Assembly: GCF_902652685.1 (NCBI RefSeq)
Contig: NZ_CACRUY010000036.1
Span: 1 to 55,262, forward strand
Direction: 5' to 3'
Length of the DNA stretch: 55,262 nucleotides
From: Mycobacterium sp. Marseille-P9652
Lineage (GTDB): Bacteria > Actinomycetota > Actinomycetes > Mycobacteriales > Mycobacteriaceae
Positions 26,187 to 34,114 of this stretch are shown piece after piece. A model generated the notes under the pieces. The model searched no databases, was not told the origin of the DNA, and was given only the letters and a program-made list of their open reading frames with translations. Position 1 is the first letter of the stretch. Each line of letters opens with the position of its first letter. Both the position numbers and the translations under genes were made by a program.

Positions 26187-26993
26187 ATGCCACACTCTGG
26201 GATCGACTCCCTCGCACCCGTCGCGGGCCTCGCGGTCACGCTGACCGACGGCGTGCTGTCGGTGACCATCGACCGCCCCGACAGCCTGAATTCGCTGACC
26301 GTGCCGGTCATCACGGGCCTGGCCGACGTGATGGAACGCGCGGCCACCGACCCCGGCGTGCGCGTGGTGCGCCTGGGCGGCGCGGGTCGCGGCTTCTGTT
26401 CCGGGGCCGGCATCAGCGCCGACGACACCGCCGGCGGGGTCCCCCCGGACGAGATCGTCCGGGAGATCAACCGGTTGATCCGCGCGATCGCCGCCGTGCC
26501 GCACCCGGTGGTCGCCGTTGTCCAGGGACCGGCCGCCGGCGTGGGCGTGTCGATCGCGCTGACCTGTGACGTCGTGCTGGCGTCGGAGAAGGCGTTCTTT
26601 CTGCTCGCCTTCACCAAGATCGGGTTGATGCCCGACGGCGGCGCGTCCGCGCTGGTGGCCGCCGCGGTCGGCCGCATCCGGGCGATGCGGATGGCGCTGC
26701 TGCCCGAGCGCCTGCCGGCCGCCGAGGCCCTGGAGTGGGGACTGGTGACCGCGGTTTACCCGCCCGACGAATTCGATGCCGAAGTGGACAAGGTGATCGC
26801 ACGGCTGCTGGCGGGCCCGGCGGTCGCGTTCGCCAAGACCAAGCAGGCGATCAATGCGGCTACGCTCACCGAGCTCGATCCGGCGTTGCAGCGCGAACTG
26901 GAAGGGCAGGCGCACCTGCTGGTGTCGCACGACTTCAAAGAGGGGACAACGGCTTTCCAGGAGCACCGCGCGCCCACATTCGTCGATCACTGA
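26187..26993 (+). CDS. Enoyl-CoA hydratase/isomerase family protein (EchA10/11-like)
   Basis: A 268-residue crotonase. The oxyanion-hole motifs are [10 protein letters not shown] near 72 and [10 protein letters not shown] near 110; the region where hydratases carry catalytic Glu pairs reads [13 protein letters not shown], so the second glutamate position holds Asp/Gly and isomerase or other crotonase chemistry is possible. It is divergent from mcr, in the place of echA10/echA11 in M. tuberculosis, but only one copy exists here. Likely role: a step in branched or unsaturated acyl-CoA oxidation. Confidence 0.87.
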   Translation: MPHSGIDSLAPVAGLAVTLTDGVLSVTIDRPDSLNSLTVPVITGLADVMERAATDPGVRVVRLGGAGRGFCSGAGISADDTAGGVPPDEIVREINRLIRAIAAVPHPVVAVVQGPAAGVGVSIALTCDVVLASEKAFFLLAFTKIGLMPDGGASALVAAAVGRIRAMRMALLPERLPAAEALEWGLVTAVYPPDEFDAEVDKVIARLLAGPAVAFAKTKQAINAATLTELDPALQRELEGQAHLLVSHDFKEGTTAFQEHRAPTFVDH

Positions 26994-27086
26994 AAACCCT
27001 CGCCGCGCACGGTTTCGCGCGGCCGCGGCAGGCAATCCTCTCCAGCGTCGGGTCCGAATCCCTGACCGACCAGAAACGGAGATTCC

Positions 27087-28415
27087 ATGGTGGATCAGGT
27101 GCGGTGCCTGGTGACCGGCGCGACGGGCTACATCGGCGCCCGGCTAGCGCCGCGATTGCTGGACGCGGGCCACGGTGTTCGCGCGCTGGCCCGCAACCCG
27201 GACAAGCTGTCCGGCGTGCCGTGGCGCGACCGGGCGGAGGTGGCGCGCGGCGACCTGGGTGACGTCGACTCGCTGATCGCGGCGTTCGAGGGGATCGACG
27301 TGGTCTACTACCTCGTCCACTCGATGGGCACGTCGGACGACTTCGCCGACGAGGAGGCCCGCTCGGCCCGCAACGTCGTGACGGCCGCCCGGCGCGCCGG
27401 GGTGCGCCGGATCGTGTACCTCAGCGGCCTGCACCCGGAGGGCCGCAAGCTCTCCCCCCACCTCGAGTCGCGGGCGGCGGTGGGCGACGCCCTCATCGAG
27501 TCCGGCATCGAAACGGTGGTCCTGCAGGCCGGCGTGGTCGTCGGCTCGGGCTCGGCGTCGTTCGAGATGATCCGCCACCTCACCGACCGCCTGCCCGTGA
27601 TGACCACGCCGAAGTGGGTGCACAACAAGATTCAGCCGATCGCGGTGCGCGACGTGCTGTACTACCTCGTCGCCGCGGCGACCGCGCCCGTCCCGTCATC
27701 GCGGACCTGGGACATCGGCGGCCCGGACGTGCTCGAGTACGGCGACATGATGCGCGTCTACGCCGACGTGGCGGGGCTGGGCAAGCGCTACCTGATCGTG
27801 TTGCCGTTCCTCACGCCGACGATCGCCAGCCTCTGGGTCGGCACCGTCACGCCGATCCCGCCGGGACTGGCCCGGCCGCTGATCGAATCGCTGGAGTGCG
27901 ACGCGGTGATGCGCAACCACGACATCGACGGCGTCATCGAACCGCCGCCGGGCGGCCTGATCGGCTACCGCCACGCCGTCGAGCTGGCGCTCAGCCGGGC
28001 GATGCGCGGCCTGCCCGAGGCAACCTGGGCCTCGCTGCGCACCGAGCCGGCCGAGCCGCTGCCCAGCGACCCCGACTGGGCCGGCGAAATCGTCTACATC
28101 GACGAGCGGACATTGGCCGCCCCCGCCCCGCCCCCCGACGTGTGGAAGGCCCTCGAGCGCGTCGTCGAGCGTTCACAAGGCTGGCGGGTGGAGGAGAGCG
28201 ATCCCGGCTCGATGATGCGGCTGCAGGTGAAAACCCGCGCCCCCGGGCGCGAGTGGCTGGAGATCACCATCGCCCCGCAGGACGGCGGCACCCGCTACAC
28301 GCAGCGGTCGATCTTCATGCCGACCGGCATCCCGGGCCGGGTGTATTGGGGGGCGGCGCGGCGCCGGCACGCCGCCGCCGCGCAGGCTCTGGCCGACGAG
28401 GTCGTCGGAGCCTAG
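27087..28415 (+). CDS. NAD(P)-binding atypical SDR with a C-terminal DUF2867 domain
   Basis: A 442-residue protein. Residues 1-290 form an atypical/extended SDR (VTGATGYIGARL; VYYLVHSMG; GVRRIVYLSGLHP). Residues about 330-440 (from EIVYIDERTL) match a DUF2867-type helix-grip domain with aromatic and acidic pocket residues (WRVEE, WLEITIAP). GGAG precedes the ATG. Function unknown; quinone or lipid-linked substrates are plausible. It is paralogous to the minus-strand gene at 29141-30280. Its stop lies 3 bases from the stop of the convergent CPBP gene. Confidence 0.85.
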   Translation: MVDQVRCLVTGATGYIGARLAPRLLDAGHGVRALARNPDKLSGVPWRDRAEVARGDLGDVDSLIAAFEGIDVVYYLVHSMGTSDDFADEEARSARNVVTAARRAGVRRIVYLSGLHPEGRKLSPHLESRAAVGDALIESGIETVVLQAGVVVGSGSASFEMIRHLTDRLPVMTTPKWVHNKIQPIAVRDVLYYLVAAATAPVPSSRTWDIGGPDVLEYGDMMRVYADVAGLGKRYLIVLPFLTPTIASLWVGTVTPIPPGLARPLIESLECDAVMRNHDIDGVIEPPPGGLIGYRHAVELALSRAMRGLPEATWASLRTEPAEPLPSDPDWAGEIVYIDERTLAAPAPPPDVWKALERVVERSQGWRVEESDPGSMMRLQVKTRAPGREWLEITIAPQDGGTRYTQRSIFMPTGIPGRVYWGAARRRHAAAAQALADEVVGA

Positions 28416-28418
28416 CCG

Positions 28419-29144
28419 TCAGACCCCGAACATCGGGGGCAGGACCAGCACCATGATGAGGCCCCACACGAAGTGGGTCAGCACCGGCGCCAGCACGCCC
28501 CCGGTCGCGCGGCGCTCGAACGCGCACACGGTCCCGAGGATCACCGCGGCGAACCCGAGCATCGGGTTGCCGCTGGCCAGCGTGGCGCAGGTGTACAGGA
28601 TGGTGGAGATCAACACGGGGCGGTGGCGCCCCAGCGCGCTGTAGAGCGCCCCGCGGAAGAACACTTCCTCGGCGACGGCGTTCACGACCGTGATCGCGAC
28701 GATCACCGGATACCACCCCTGGTGCGCGTACTCGAGCACCCGCGTGATCAGGGCGGCGACGGGATGGATCTCGCGGGCGATCAGCCCGCCGACGATGAAC
28801 ACGAGCCCGAGCAGCAGGCCGACGGACGTCCCCGTGATCACCGGCCGCTGGTTGCGGCCGCGCCAGCAGATCCCGCCCAGGTGCAGCGGGCCGGAGACCA
28901 GGGCGCCGGCGATCCACACCGCCGCCAGCGCGAAGGTCAGCCAGTAGAAGCTCGGCTCGCCCGGGTGCAGGCGCAGCGAATAGCCCAGCACCGCGGCGCC
29001 GACGACCAGCGTGATCGCAACGATGATGCGCCGGCGCCGCACCACGCCGGGCGCCTCGTTGGGTGACACCGCGACCTTGGTGAGCGCGCGACGAAACTCC
29101 GAGACGGCGTTGACGGGGGTCTCGGAGGTCTGTGACTGGCTCAT
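28419..29144 (-). CDS. CPBP-family intramembrane glutamic endopeptidase (Abi-type)
   Basis: A 241-residue polytopic membrane protein with about seven hydrophobic segments. It has the family motifs EEVFFRGAL (Glu-Glu-x-x-Phe-x-Arg) and later a His in THFVWG, the residues that make up the active site of CAAX/CPBP proteases. It is encoded in an operon with an atypical SDR (ATGA overlap fixes ATG 29144). Neighbouring plus-strand genes include an isoprenylcysteine methyltransferase homologue, another CAAX-like processing function, but the two are on different strands. Substrate unknown. Confidence 0.87.
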   Translation of the reverse strand: MSQSQTSETPVNAVSEFRRALTKVAVSPNEAPGVVRRRRIIVAITLVVGAAVLGYSLRLHPGEPSFYWLTFALAAVWIAGALVSGPLHLGGICWRGRNQRPVITGTSVGLLLGLVFIVGGLIAREIHPVAALITRVLEYAHQGWYPVIVAITVVNAVAEEVFFRGALYSALGRHRPVLISTILYTCATLASGNPMLGFAAVILGTVCAFERRATGGVLAPVLTHFVWGLIMVLVLPPMFGV

Positions 29145-30280
29145 GCGAGGCGCACCTTCGGGGTCAGGGAGATCAGGATGTCGAGGCCCGTGCGCAGCGC
29201 GCCGGCCAGTGGGCCGGGTACCCGGTCGACGAGCCCGAGCGTCGGCCGGGCGAGGGGCGGCGTGACGGCCCGGGCCAGCCTTCGAATGCGCAGCGCGTCG
29301 CCGCCGGCCCAGGCGGGATCGCTGTCGGCCAGGTGGTGCGGATCGGCCAGGGCGTTGACGGGCTTGGGGCGCCCGTCGGTCAGCGCCAGCGCGATGGCCT
29401 CGTCGACGCCGAGCAGGCCGCCAGGTGGGTCGGGAACGCGGCCCCGCAGACCGCTGGCGGATGCCACCATCGGGTGGTCCAGCGACCCGACCAGGTCGCC
29501 GGCTAGCCCGGGCGGCACCGGGAGGGCGACGCCGGTGATCAGCGATGCCAGGCCGGTGTCGACCCTGCCGACCGGCACGGCGGCGTGCCACCGGCCGGAG
29601 ACGCGCGCGTAGGTCCGGAGCAGCTCCCGGTACGAGGTGGTGTCCGGTCCGGAGATGTCGTAGGAGCCCGCGGGCACCCGCTCCGCGTCGGCGGAGGCAA
29701 CCAGGTAGTGCAGCACGTCCCGGATTGAGATCGGGTCGATCGGGTTGTCCATCCAGCTCGGCGTGGGGATCAGCGGGAATCGGTCGCCGACGTAGCGCAT
29801 CATCTCGAAGGACGTCGAGCCGGCGCCGATGATGATCGCGGCGCCCAGCCACACCAGGTCGGGGCCGTCCGCGACGGTCAGGGCCTCGGCCACCTCGGCG
29901 CGGCTGGCCAGATGCTCGGAGAGGGCCTCGTCGGCCGGCACGAAGCCGCCGAGGTAGACGATGCGCCGCACGCCGGCGTCGCGCGCCGCGGCCGCGACGT
30001 TGGCGGCCGAGGCCCTGTCGACGTCGCGAAAGCCCGGCTGGCCGATGGCGTGCACCAGGTAATACACGACGTCCACGGCGCCCGCGTCGGCGAACGCCGC
30101 ACGCACGGACGCCGGGTCGGACGCGTCGAGCGCGACGGGCGTGACGTCGGCGAACCAGCCGAAGCGCCGGAGGCTTTCGGGTTTCCGGGTCGCGGCAACG
30201 ACCTGGTGCTTTTGCTGAAGCAACTCCGTGACCAGCCGCGATCCCACATAACCCGTCGCCCCCGTGACGAGGATGCGCAT
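29141..30280 (-). CDS. NAD(P)-binding atypical SDR (NmrA-like)
   Basis: A 379-residue protein with VTGATGYVGSRL, VYYLVHAIG, GVRRIVYLGGFVPA and TSFEMMRYVGDRFPLIPTP, closely parallel to the first 290 residues of the gene at 27087 but lacking its DUF2867 domain; its C-terminus has instead a short hydrophobic segment ending PKVRLA. A TAGTGT element seven bases before the ATG (minus strand, 30288-30293) suggests a leaderless message. First gene of an operon with the CPBP protease. Confidence 0.87.
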   Translation of the reverse strand: MRILVTGATGYVGSRLVTELLQQKHQVVAATRKPESLRRFGWFADVTPVALDASDPASVRAAFADAGAVDVVYYLVHAIGQPGFRDVDRASAANVAAAARDAGVRRIVYLGGFVPADEALSEHLASRAEVAEALTVADGPDLVWLGAAIIIGAGSTSFEMMRYVGDRFPLIPTPSWMDNPIDPISIRDVLHYLVASADAERVPAGSYDISGPDTTSYRELLRTYARVSGRWHAAVPVGRVDTGLASLITGVALPVPPGLAGDLVGSLDHPMVASASGLRGRVPDPPGGLLGVDEAIALALTDGRPKPVNALADPHHLADSDPAWAGGDALRIRRLARAVTPPLARPTLGLVDRVPGPLAGALRTGLDILISLTPKVRLA

Positions 30281-30375
30281 AATCTCGACACTAGCCGCTG
30301 CGCGACAATGCAGCAGATGAACCCATGCGGGCTCGGCGCCGTGATGCAGCCGGCACGAATGGAAGAAGTGGAGAC

Positions 30376-30876
30376 ATGTATTACCTGCTGATCCTGGCGG
30401 TGGGCATCGAACGCCTGGTTGAGCTGGTGTTGTCCAAGCGCAACGCGCAGTGGTCGTTTGCCCGGGGCGCCAAGGAGTTTGGCCGGCCGCACTACGCGGC
30501 GATGGTCGCCATCCACACCGCCCTGCTGGTCGGCTGCCTCGTGGAACCGTGGGCGCTGCACCGGCCGTTCCTGCCCTGGCTGGGCTGGCCGATGCTGGCG
30601 GTGGTGGCGGCGAGCCAGGGGCTGCGCTGGTGGTGCATCGCGACGCTGGGCCACCGGTGGAACACGCGGGTGATCGTGCTGCCGGACGCCCCGCTGGTAT
30701 CCGGGGGCCCCTACCGGTGGCTGCACCACCCCAATTACGTTGCCGTGGTCGCCGAGGGGCTGGCGCTGCCGCTGGTGCACACCGCGTGGCTGACCGCGCT
30801 GGCGTTCACCGCCGCCAACGCGGTGGTGCTGCGGGTGCGGCTGAACGTCGAGAACTCCGCGCTGGGCTACGCATGA
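30376..30876 (+). CDS. Isoprenylcysteine carboxyl methyltransferase (ICMT)-like membrane protein
   Basis: A 166-residue membrane protein with four to five hydrophobic segments and the conserved C-terminal GHRWNTRV and GPYRWLHHPNYVAV motifs of the ICMT/PEMT family. In actinobacteria such proteins often accompany type III polyketide or isoprenoid oxidoreductase genes. ATG 30376 has GGAG five bases upstream; an upstream in-frame start at 30325 is less likely. Its stop overlaps the ATG of the FAD reductase (ATGA), so the two are translationally coupled, as in Rv1139c-Rv1138c. Confidence 0.9.
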   Translation: MYYLLILAVGIERLVELVLSKRNAQWSFARGAKEFGRPHYAAMVAIHTALLVGCLVEPWALHRPFLPWLGWPMLAVVAASQGLRWWCIATLGHRWNTRVIVLPDAPLVSGGPYRWLHHPNYVAVVAEGLALPLVHTAWLTALAFTAANAVVLRVRLNVENSALGYA

Positions 30877-31889
30877 CCGACTACGACGCGGACCTCTTGG
30901 TCGTGGGCGGCGGCCCGGGCGGCCTGGCCACCGCGCTGCACGCCCGCCGGCACGGCCTCTCGGTGATCGTGGCCGAACCGCGGGAGGGCCCCATCGACAA
31001 GGCCTGCGGCGAGGGGCTGATGCCCGGGGGACTCGCGGAGCTGACGTCTCTCGGCGTGGACCCGGCCGGCATGCCTTTCCGCGGCATCGCCTACGTGAGC
31101 GGAACCCGCCGCGCCCAGGCGCGGTTCCGCGGCGGACCGGGCCGGGGCGTGCGCCGGACCACCCTGCACGCGGCGCTGCAGGCGCGGGCCAAAGAGCAGG
31201 ACACCGAATGGATCCGGGCCAAGGTCACCGGCGTCCGGCAGGACCGGCAGGGAGTGACGGCCGCCGGCGTGCGGGCGCGGTGGCTGGTGGGCGCCGACGG
31301 GCTGCACTCGGCGGTGCGGCGCGCGGTCGGCATCCCGGCGACGGCCGGTACCCCACGACGGCACGGCATGCGGTGGCACTTTCAGGTCCCGGCGTGGTCG
31401 GAATTCGTCGAGGTGCACTGGTCGCGGTGGGGCGAGGCGTACGTGACCCCGGTGGAACCCGACCTCGTCGGCGTGGCCATCCTGTCGCGGGGACGCCCCG
31501 ACCTGGCGTGGTTTCCGGAGCTGGCGGCGCGGTTGGACGGCGCCGCCCACGGACGGCCCCGCGGCTGCGGGCCACTGCGCCAAGTAGTTTCGCGCCGGGT
31601 CGCCGGGCGGGTGTTGTTGGTGGGCGACGCGGCGGGGTACGAGGACGCGCTGACCGGCGAGGGCGTCAGCCTGGCGGTCAAGCAGGCCGCCGCGGCGGTC
31701 GAGGCCATCGTGGACGACGCACCGTCGGCGTATGAATCTGCGTGGCACCGGGTTACACGCAATTACCGGTGGCTGACCCGCGGACTGGTGCTGGCCACGA
31801 CGCCTCGCCCGGTCCGGCGTGTCGTCGTGCCCGCGGGCGCCCTGCTGCCGACGGTGTTCGAGCGGGCCGTGAACGTCCTGGCTTCTTAG
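30873..31889 (+). CDS. FAD-dependent oxidoreductase, geranylgeranyl-reductase-like
   Basis: A 338-residue flavoprotein: dinucleotide-binding VVGGGPGGLATALHARRHG at the N-terminus, GADGLHSAVR in the middle and GRVLLVGDAAGYEDALTGEG for the FAD ribityl site. The PxxxACGEGLMP segment resembles geranylgeranyl reductases and halogenase-type monooxygenases (ACGEGL, near 47). It is co-transcribed with the ICMT-like gene. A role in reducing or oxidising an isoprenoid or polyketide is inferred. The stop codon shares bases with the stop of the convergent crotonase gene. Confidence 0.87.
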   Translation: MTDYDADLLVVGGGPGGLATALHARRHGLSVIVAEPREGPIDKACGEGLMPGGLAELTSLGVDPAGMPFRGIAYVSGTRRAQARFRGGPGRGVRRTTLHAALQARAKEQDTEWIRAKVTGVRQDRQGVTAAGVRARWLVGADGLHSAVRRAVGIPATAGTPRRHGMRWHFQVPAWSEFVEVHWSRWGEAYVTPVEPDLVGVAILSRGRPDLAWFPELAARLDGAAHGRPRGCGPLRQVVSRRVAGRVLLVGDAAGYEDALTGEGVSLAVKQAAAAVEAIVDDAPSAYESAWHRVTRNYRWLTRGLVLATTPRPVRRVVVPAGALLPTVFERAVNVLAS

Positions 31890-32689
31890 CGGGCCTGCCA
31901 GACCGGTTCCCGCTTCTCGGCGAAGGCCCGCGGCCCTTCCTTGGCGTCCTCCGACCTCATCAGCGACCGCATCTCGCGCATGGTGCGCTCCCAGCCCGGC
32001 TCGTCACCGGTGATCACACCGTCGTCGACCCCGTAGGCGATGCGCTTGCTCGCCTGCACCGACAGCGGCGCGTTGACGGTCACGCGGGCGGCCAGCGCCA
32101 GCGCGGCGTCCAGCACCGCCCCGTCGTCGACTACCTGGTTGATCAGGCCCCACTTGCATGCGTCGGACGCGGAGATCGGCTCGCCGGTCATCAGCAGTTC
32201 GAGCGCCACCTTGCGGGGCAAGTGGTCGACGATCCGGAACACGCCGCCGGCGGCCGCGATGAGGCCGCGCTTGACCTCCGGCAGGCCGAACGTGGCGCTC
32301 TGTGCGGCGACGACGAGGTCGCTCGCCAGCGCGATCTCCGTTCCACCGCCGAGCGCGGTGCCGTTGACGGCGGCGATGGTCGGCTTGTCGATGAAGTGCC
32401 GCACGTAGCCGGCGAAGCCCCACTCGGCGTGGTCAGGGTGGTAGATGTTCTCCCGGCGCGCGATGGCCTTCAGGTCGGCCCCCGCGCAGAACGACTTGCC
32501 ACCCGCGCCGGTGATGACCACGGCCCGCACTTGCGGGTCACGCTGCGCCTCGTCCAGCGCTCCCCCGACGCCGATGCTCACCGCCGCGTTGATCGCGTTG
32601 CGCGCCTCCGGCCGGTTGATCGTGATGACCATGACGTTGCCGCGACCTTCGGCCAGCACCGCCGGCTGGCCATCACCAGCCTCCGTCAC
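31886..32689 (-). CDS. Enoyl-CoA hydratase/isomerase family protein
   Basis: A 267-residue crotonase: oxyanion-hole KSFCAGADLKA, GTALGGGTEIALASD with a candidate catalytic Glu, and GLPEVKRGLIAAAG with the second Glu, so both glutamates expected for hydration are present. GTG 32689 overlaps the thiolase stop (GTGA), which decides the start; the longer frame to 32890 is a shadow over the thiolase gene. Operon with the thiolase gene suggests beta-oxidation of a specific acyl-CoA. Confidence 0.9.
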   Translation of the reverse strand: MTEAGDGQPAVLAEGRGNVMVITINRPEARNAINAAVSIGVGGALDEAQRDPQVRAVVITGAGGKSFCAGADLKAIARRENIYHPDHAEWGFAGYVRHFIDKPTIAAVNGTALGGGTEIALASDLVVAAQSATFGLPEVKRGLIAAAGGVFRIVDHLPRKVALELLMTGEPISASDACKWGLINQVVDDGAVLDAALALAARVTVNAPLSVQASKRIAYGVDDGVITGDEPGWERTMREMRSLMRSEDAKEGPRAFAEKREPVWQAR

Positions 32690-33834
32690 AGGAGTTCGAC
32701 GATGGTCGCGTTGGCCTGGCCGCCGCCCTCGCACATGGTCTGCAGGCCGTAGCGAATTCCCTTGTCGCGCATGTGGTACAGCAGCGTGGTCATCAGCCGC
32801 GCGCCCGATCCGCCGAGCGGGTGGCCCAACGCGATGGCGCCGCCATTCGGGTTGAGCTTCTTCTCGTCGGCGCCGATGTCCTTCAGCCACGCCAGCGGGA
32901 CCGGCGCGAACGCCTCGTTCACCTCGTAGGCCCCGATGTCGTCGATCGACAGCCCGGAGCGCTTGAGCACCTTCTGGGTCGCCGGGATGGGCGCGGTCAG
33001 CATGATCACCGGGTCGGCCCCGGCCAGCGTCGCGGTGTGCACCTTCGCGATCGGCTTGAGCCCCAACGACTTCGCCTTCTCGGCGGACATGAACAGGATC
33101 GCGGCCGAACCGTCGGAGATCTGCGACGAGTTGCCGGCGTGGATCACGCCGTCCTCCTTGAACGCCGGCTTCAGCGACGCCATCTTCTCCATCGGCGTGC
33201 CGCGGCGGATGCCCTCGTCCTTGAGCACCACGTTCTCGTCCTGGTCCTTGATGCCCACGATCTGGTCGTCAAACGCGCCGGAATCCTGTGCGGCGGCAGC
33301 CTTTTCGTGAGAGGCGAGGGAGAACTCGTCGAGCGCGGTGCGGTCCAGGCCCCACTGCTCGGCGATCATCTCGGCGCCGATGCCCTGGTTGGGGATCCGG
33401 CCCTCGTAGCGATCCAGGAAGGTCTGCGGGTACGGCCGCCCGCCGTTGGCCAGCGACGATCCCATCGGGGTCCGCGACATCGACTCCACGCCACCGGCGA
33501 CGACGACGTCGTAGTGCCCGGCCACGACGCCGGCCGCCGCGAAGTGAATGGACTGCTGGCTCGACCCGCACTGCCGGTCGACGGTCACGCCCGGCACAGT
33601 CTCCGGCCAGCCGGCGGCCAGCAGGGCGGTGCGGCCGATGTCGAGGGCCTGCTCCCCCGCCTGCATGACGCAGCCCCAGATGACGTCGTCCACGATGCCC
33701 GGGTCGATGCCGGCCTTATCGGCCAGCCCGTTGAGCACCTGCGCGGACAGGTCGGCCGGGTGGACCCCGGACAGTCCGCCGTTGCGCTTCCCGATCGGCG
33801 ATCGCACTGCCTCGACGATGACGGCTTCAGCCAT
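32686..33834 (-). CDS. Acetyl-CoA acetyltransferase (thiolase), intact
   Basis: A 382-residue thiolase. The nucleophile is C89 in RQCGSSQQ, NEAFA follows, H338 lies in GHPLGGSG and C368 in CEGGG, so all catalytic residues are present. It starts at ATG 33834 with AAAGGAG about nine bases upstream. M. tuberculosis has only a short fragment (Rv1135A) at this place, so this is the undegraded form. It is the first gene of a thiolase-crotonase operon preceded by a palindromic operator-like site. Confidence 0.93.
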   Translation of the reverse strand: MAEAVIVEAVRSPIGKRNGGLSGVHPADLSAQVLNGLADKAGIDPGIVDDVIWGCVMQAGEQALDIGRTALLAAGWPETVPGVTVDRQCGSSQQSIHFAAAGVVAGHYDVVVAGGVESMSRTPMGSSLANGGRPYPQTFLDRYEGRIPNQGIGAEMIAEQWGLDRTALDEFSLASHEKAAAAQDSGAFDDQIVGIKDQDENVVLKDEGIRRGTPMEKMASLKPAFKEDGVIHAGNSSQISDGSAAILFMSAEKAKSLGLKPIAKVHTATLAGADPVIMLTAPIPATQKVLKRSGLSIDDIGAYEVNEAFAPVPLAWLKDIGADEKKLNPNGGAIALGHPLGGSGARLMTTLLYHMRDKGIRYGLQTMCEGGGQANATIVELL

Positions 33835-33885
33835 GGTGATGTCTCCTTTGACGGTCGGACTTCAGACGCTTGCGTCGATTGTCAA

Positions 33886-33897
33886 CCAACGCGTTGG
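33886..33897. promoter_or_regulatory. Palindromic operator-like site upstream of the thiolase operon
   Basis: CCAACGCGTTGG is a perfect 12-bp palindrome 52 bases upstream of the thiolase start. On the minus strand TTGACA follows it almost directly. The arms, CCAAC/GTTGG with a 2-bp centre, are the same as those of the site before the SDR gene at 24963-24974. Confidence 0.6.
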
Positions 33898-34114
33898 GAG
33901 GGCGGGGGGCGGGGTGGTGTCAACAAGCTGGACAGCGAATGCCGATCGGTCGCGCGCATTGACATTTCGCCGTGAAATTCGTCGTCGCGCAATCAAAGTC
34001 GGCACCGAATTCCATGCGGTGTTGCGCAAAAGCCCGCAAATTTCCCGCCGGAGTCTTTAGCATCGCGATAAGACCGTGACGACGGACTGATGTAGGCCGG
34101 CCGAAGGATCGCGC

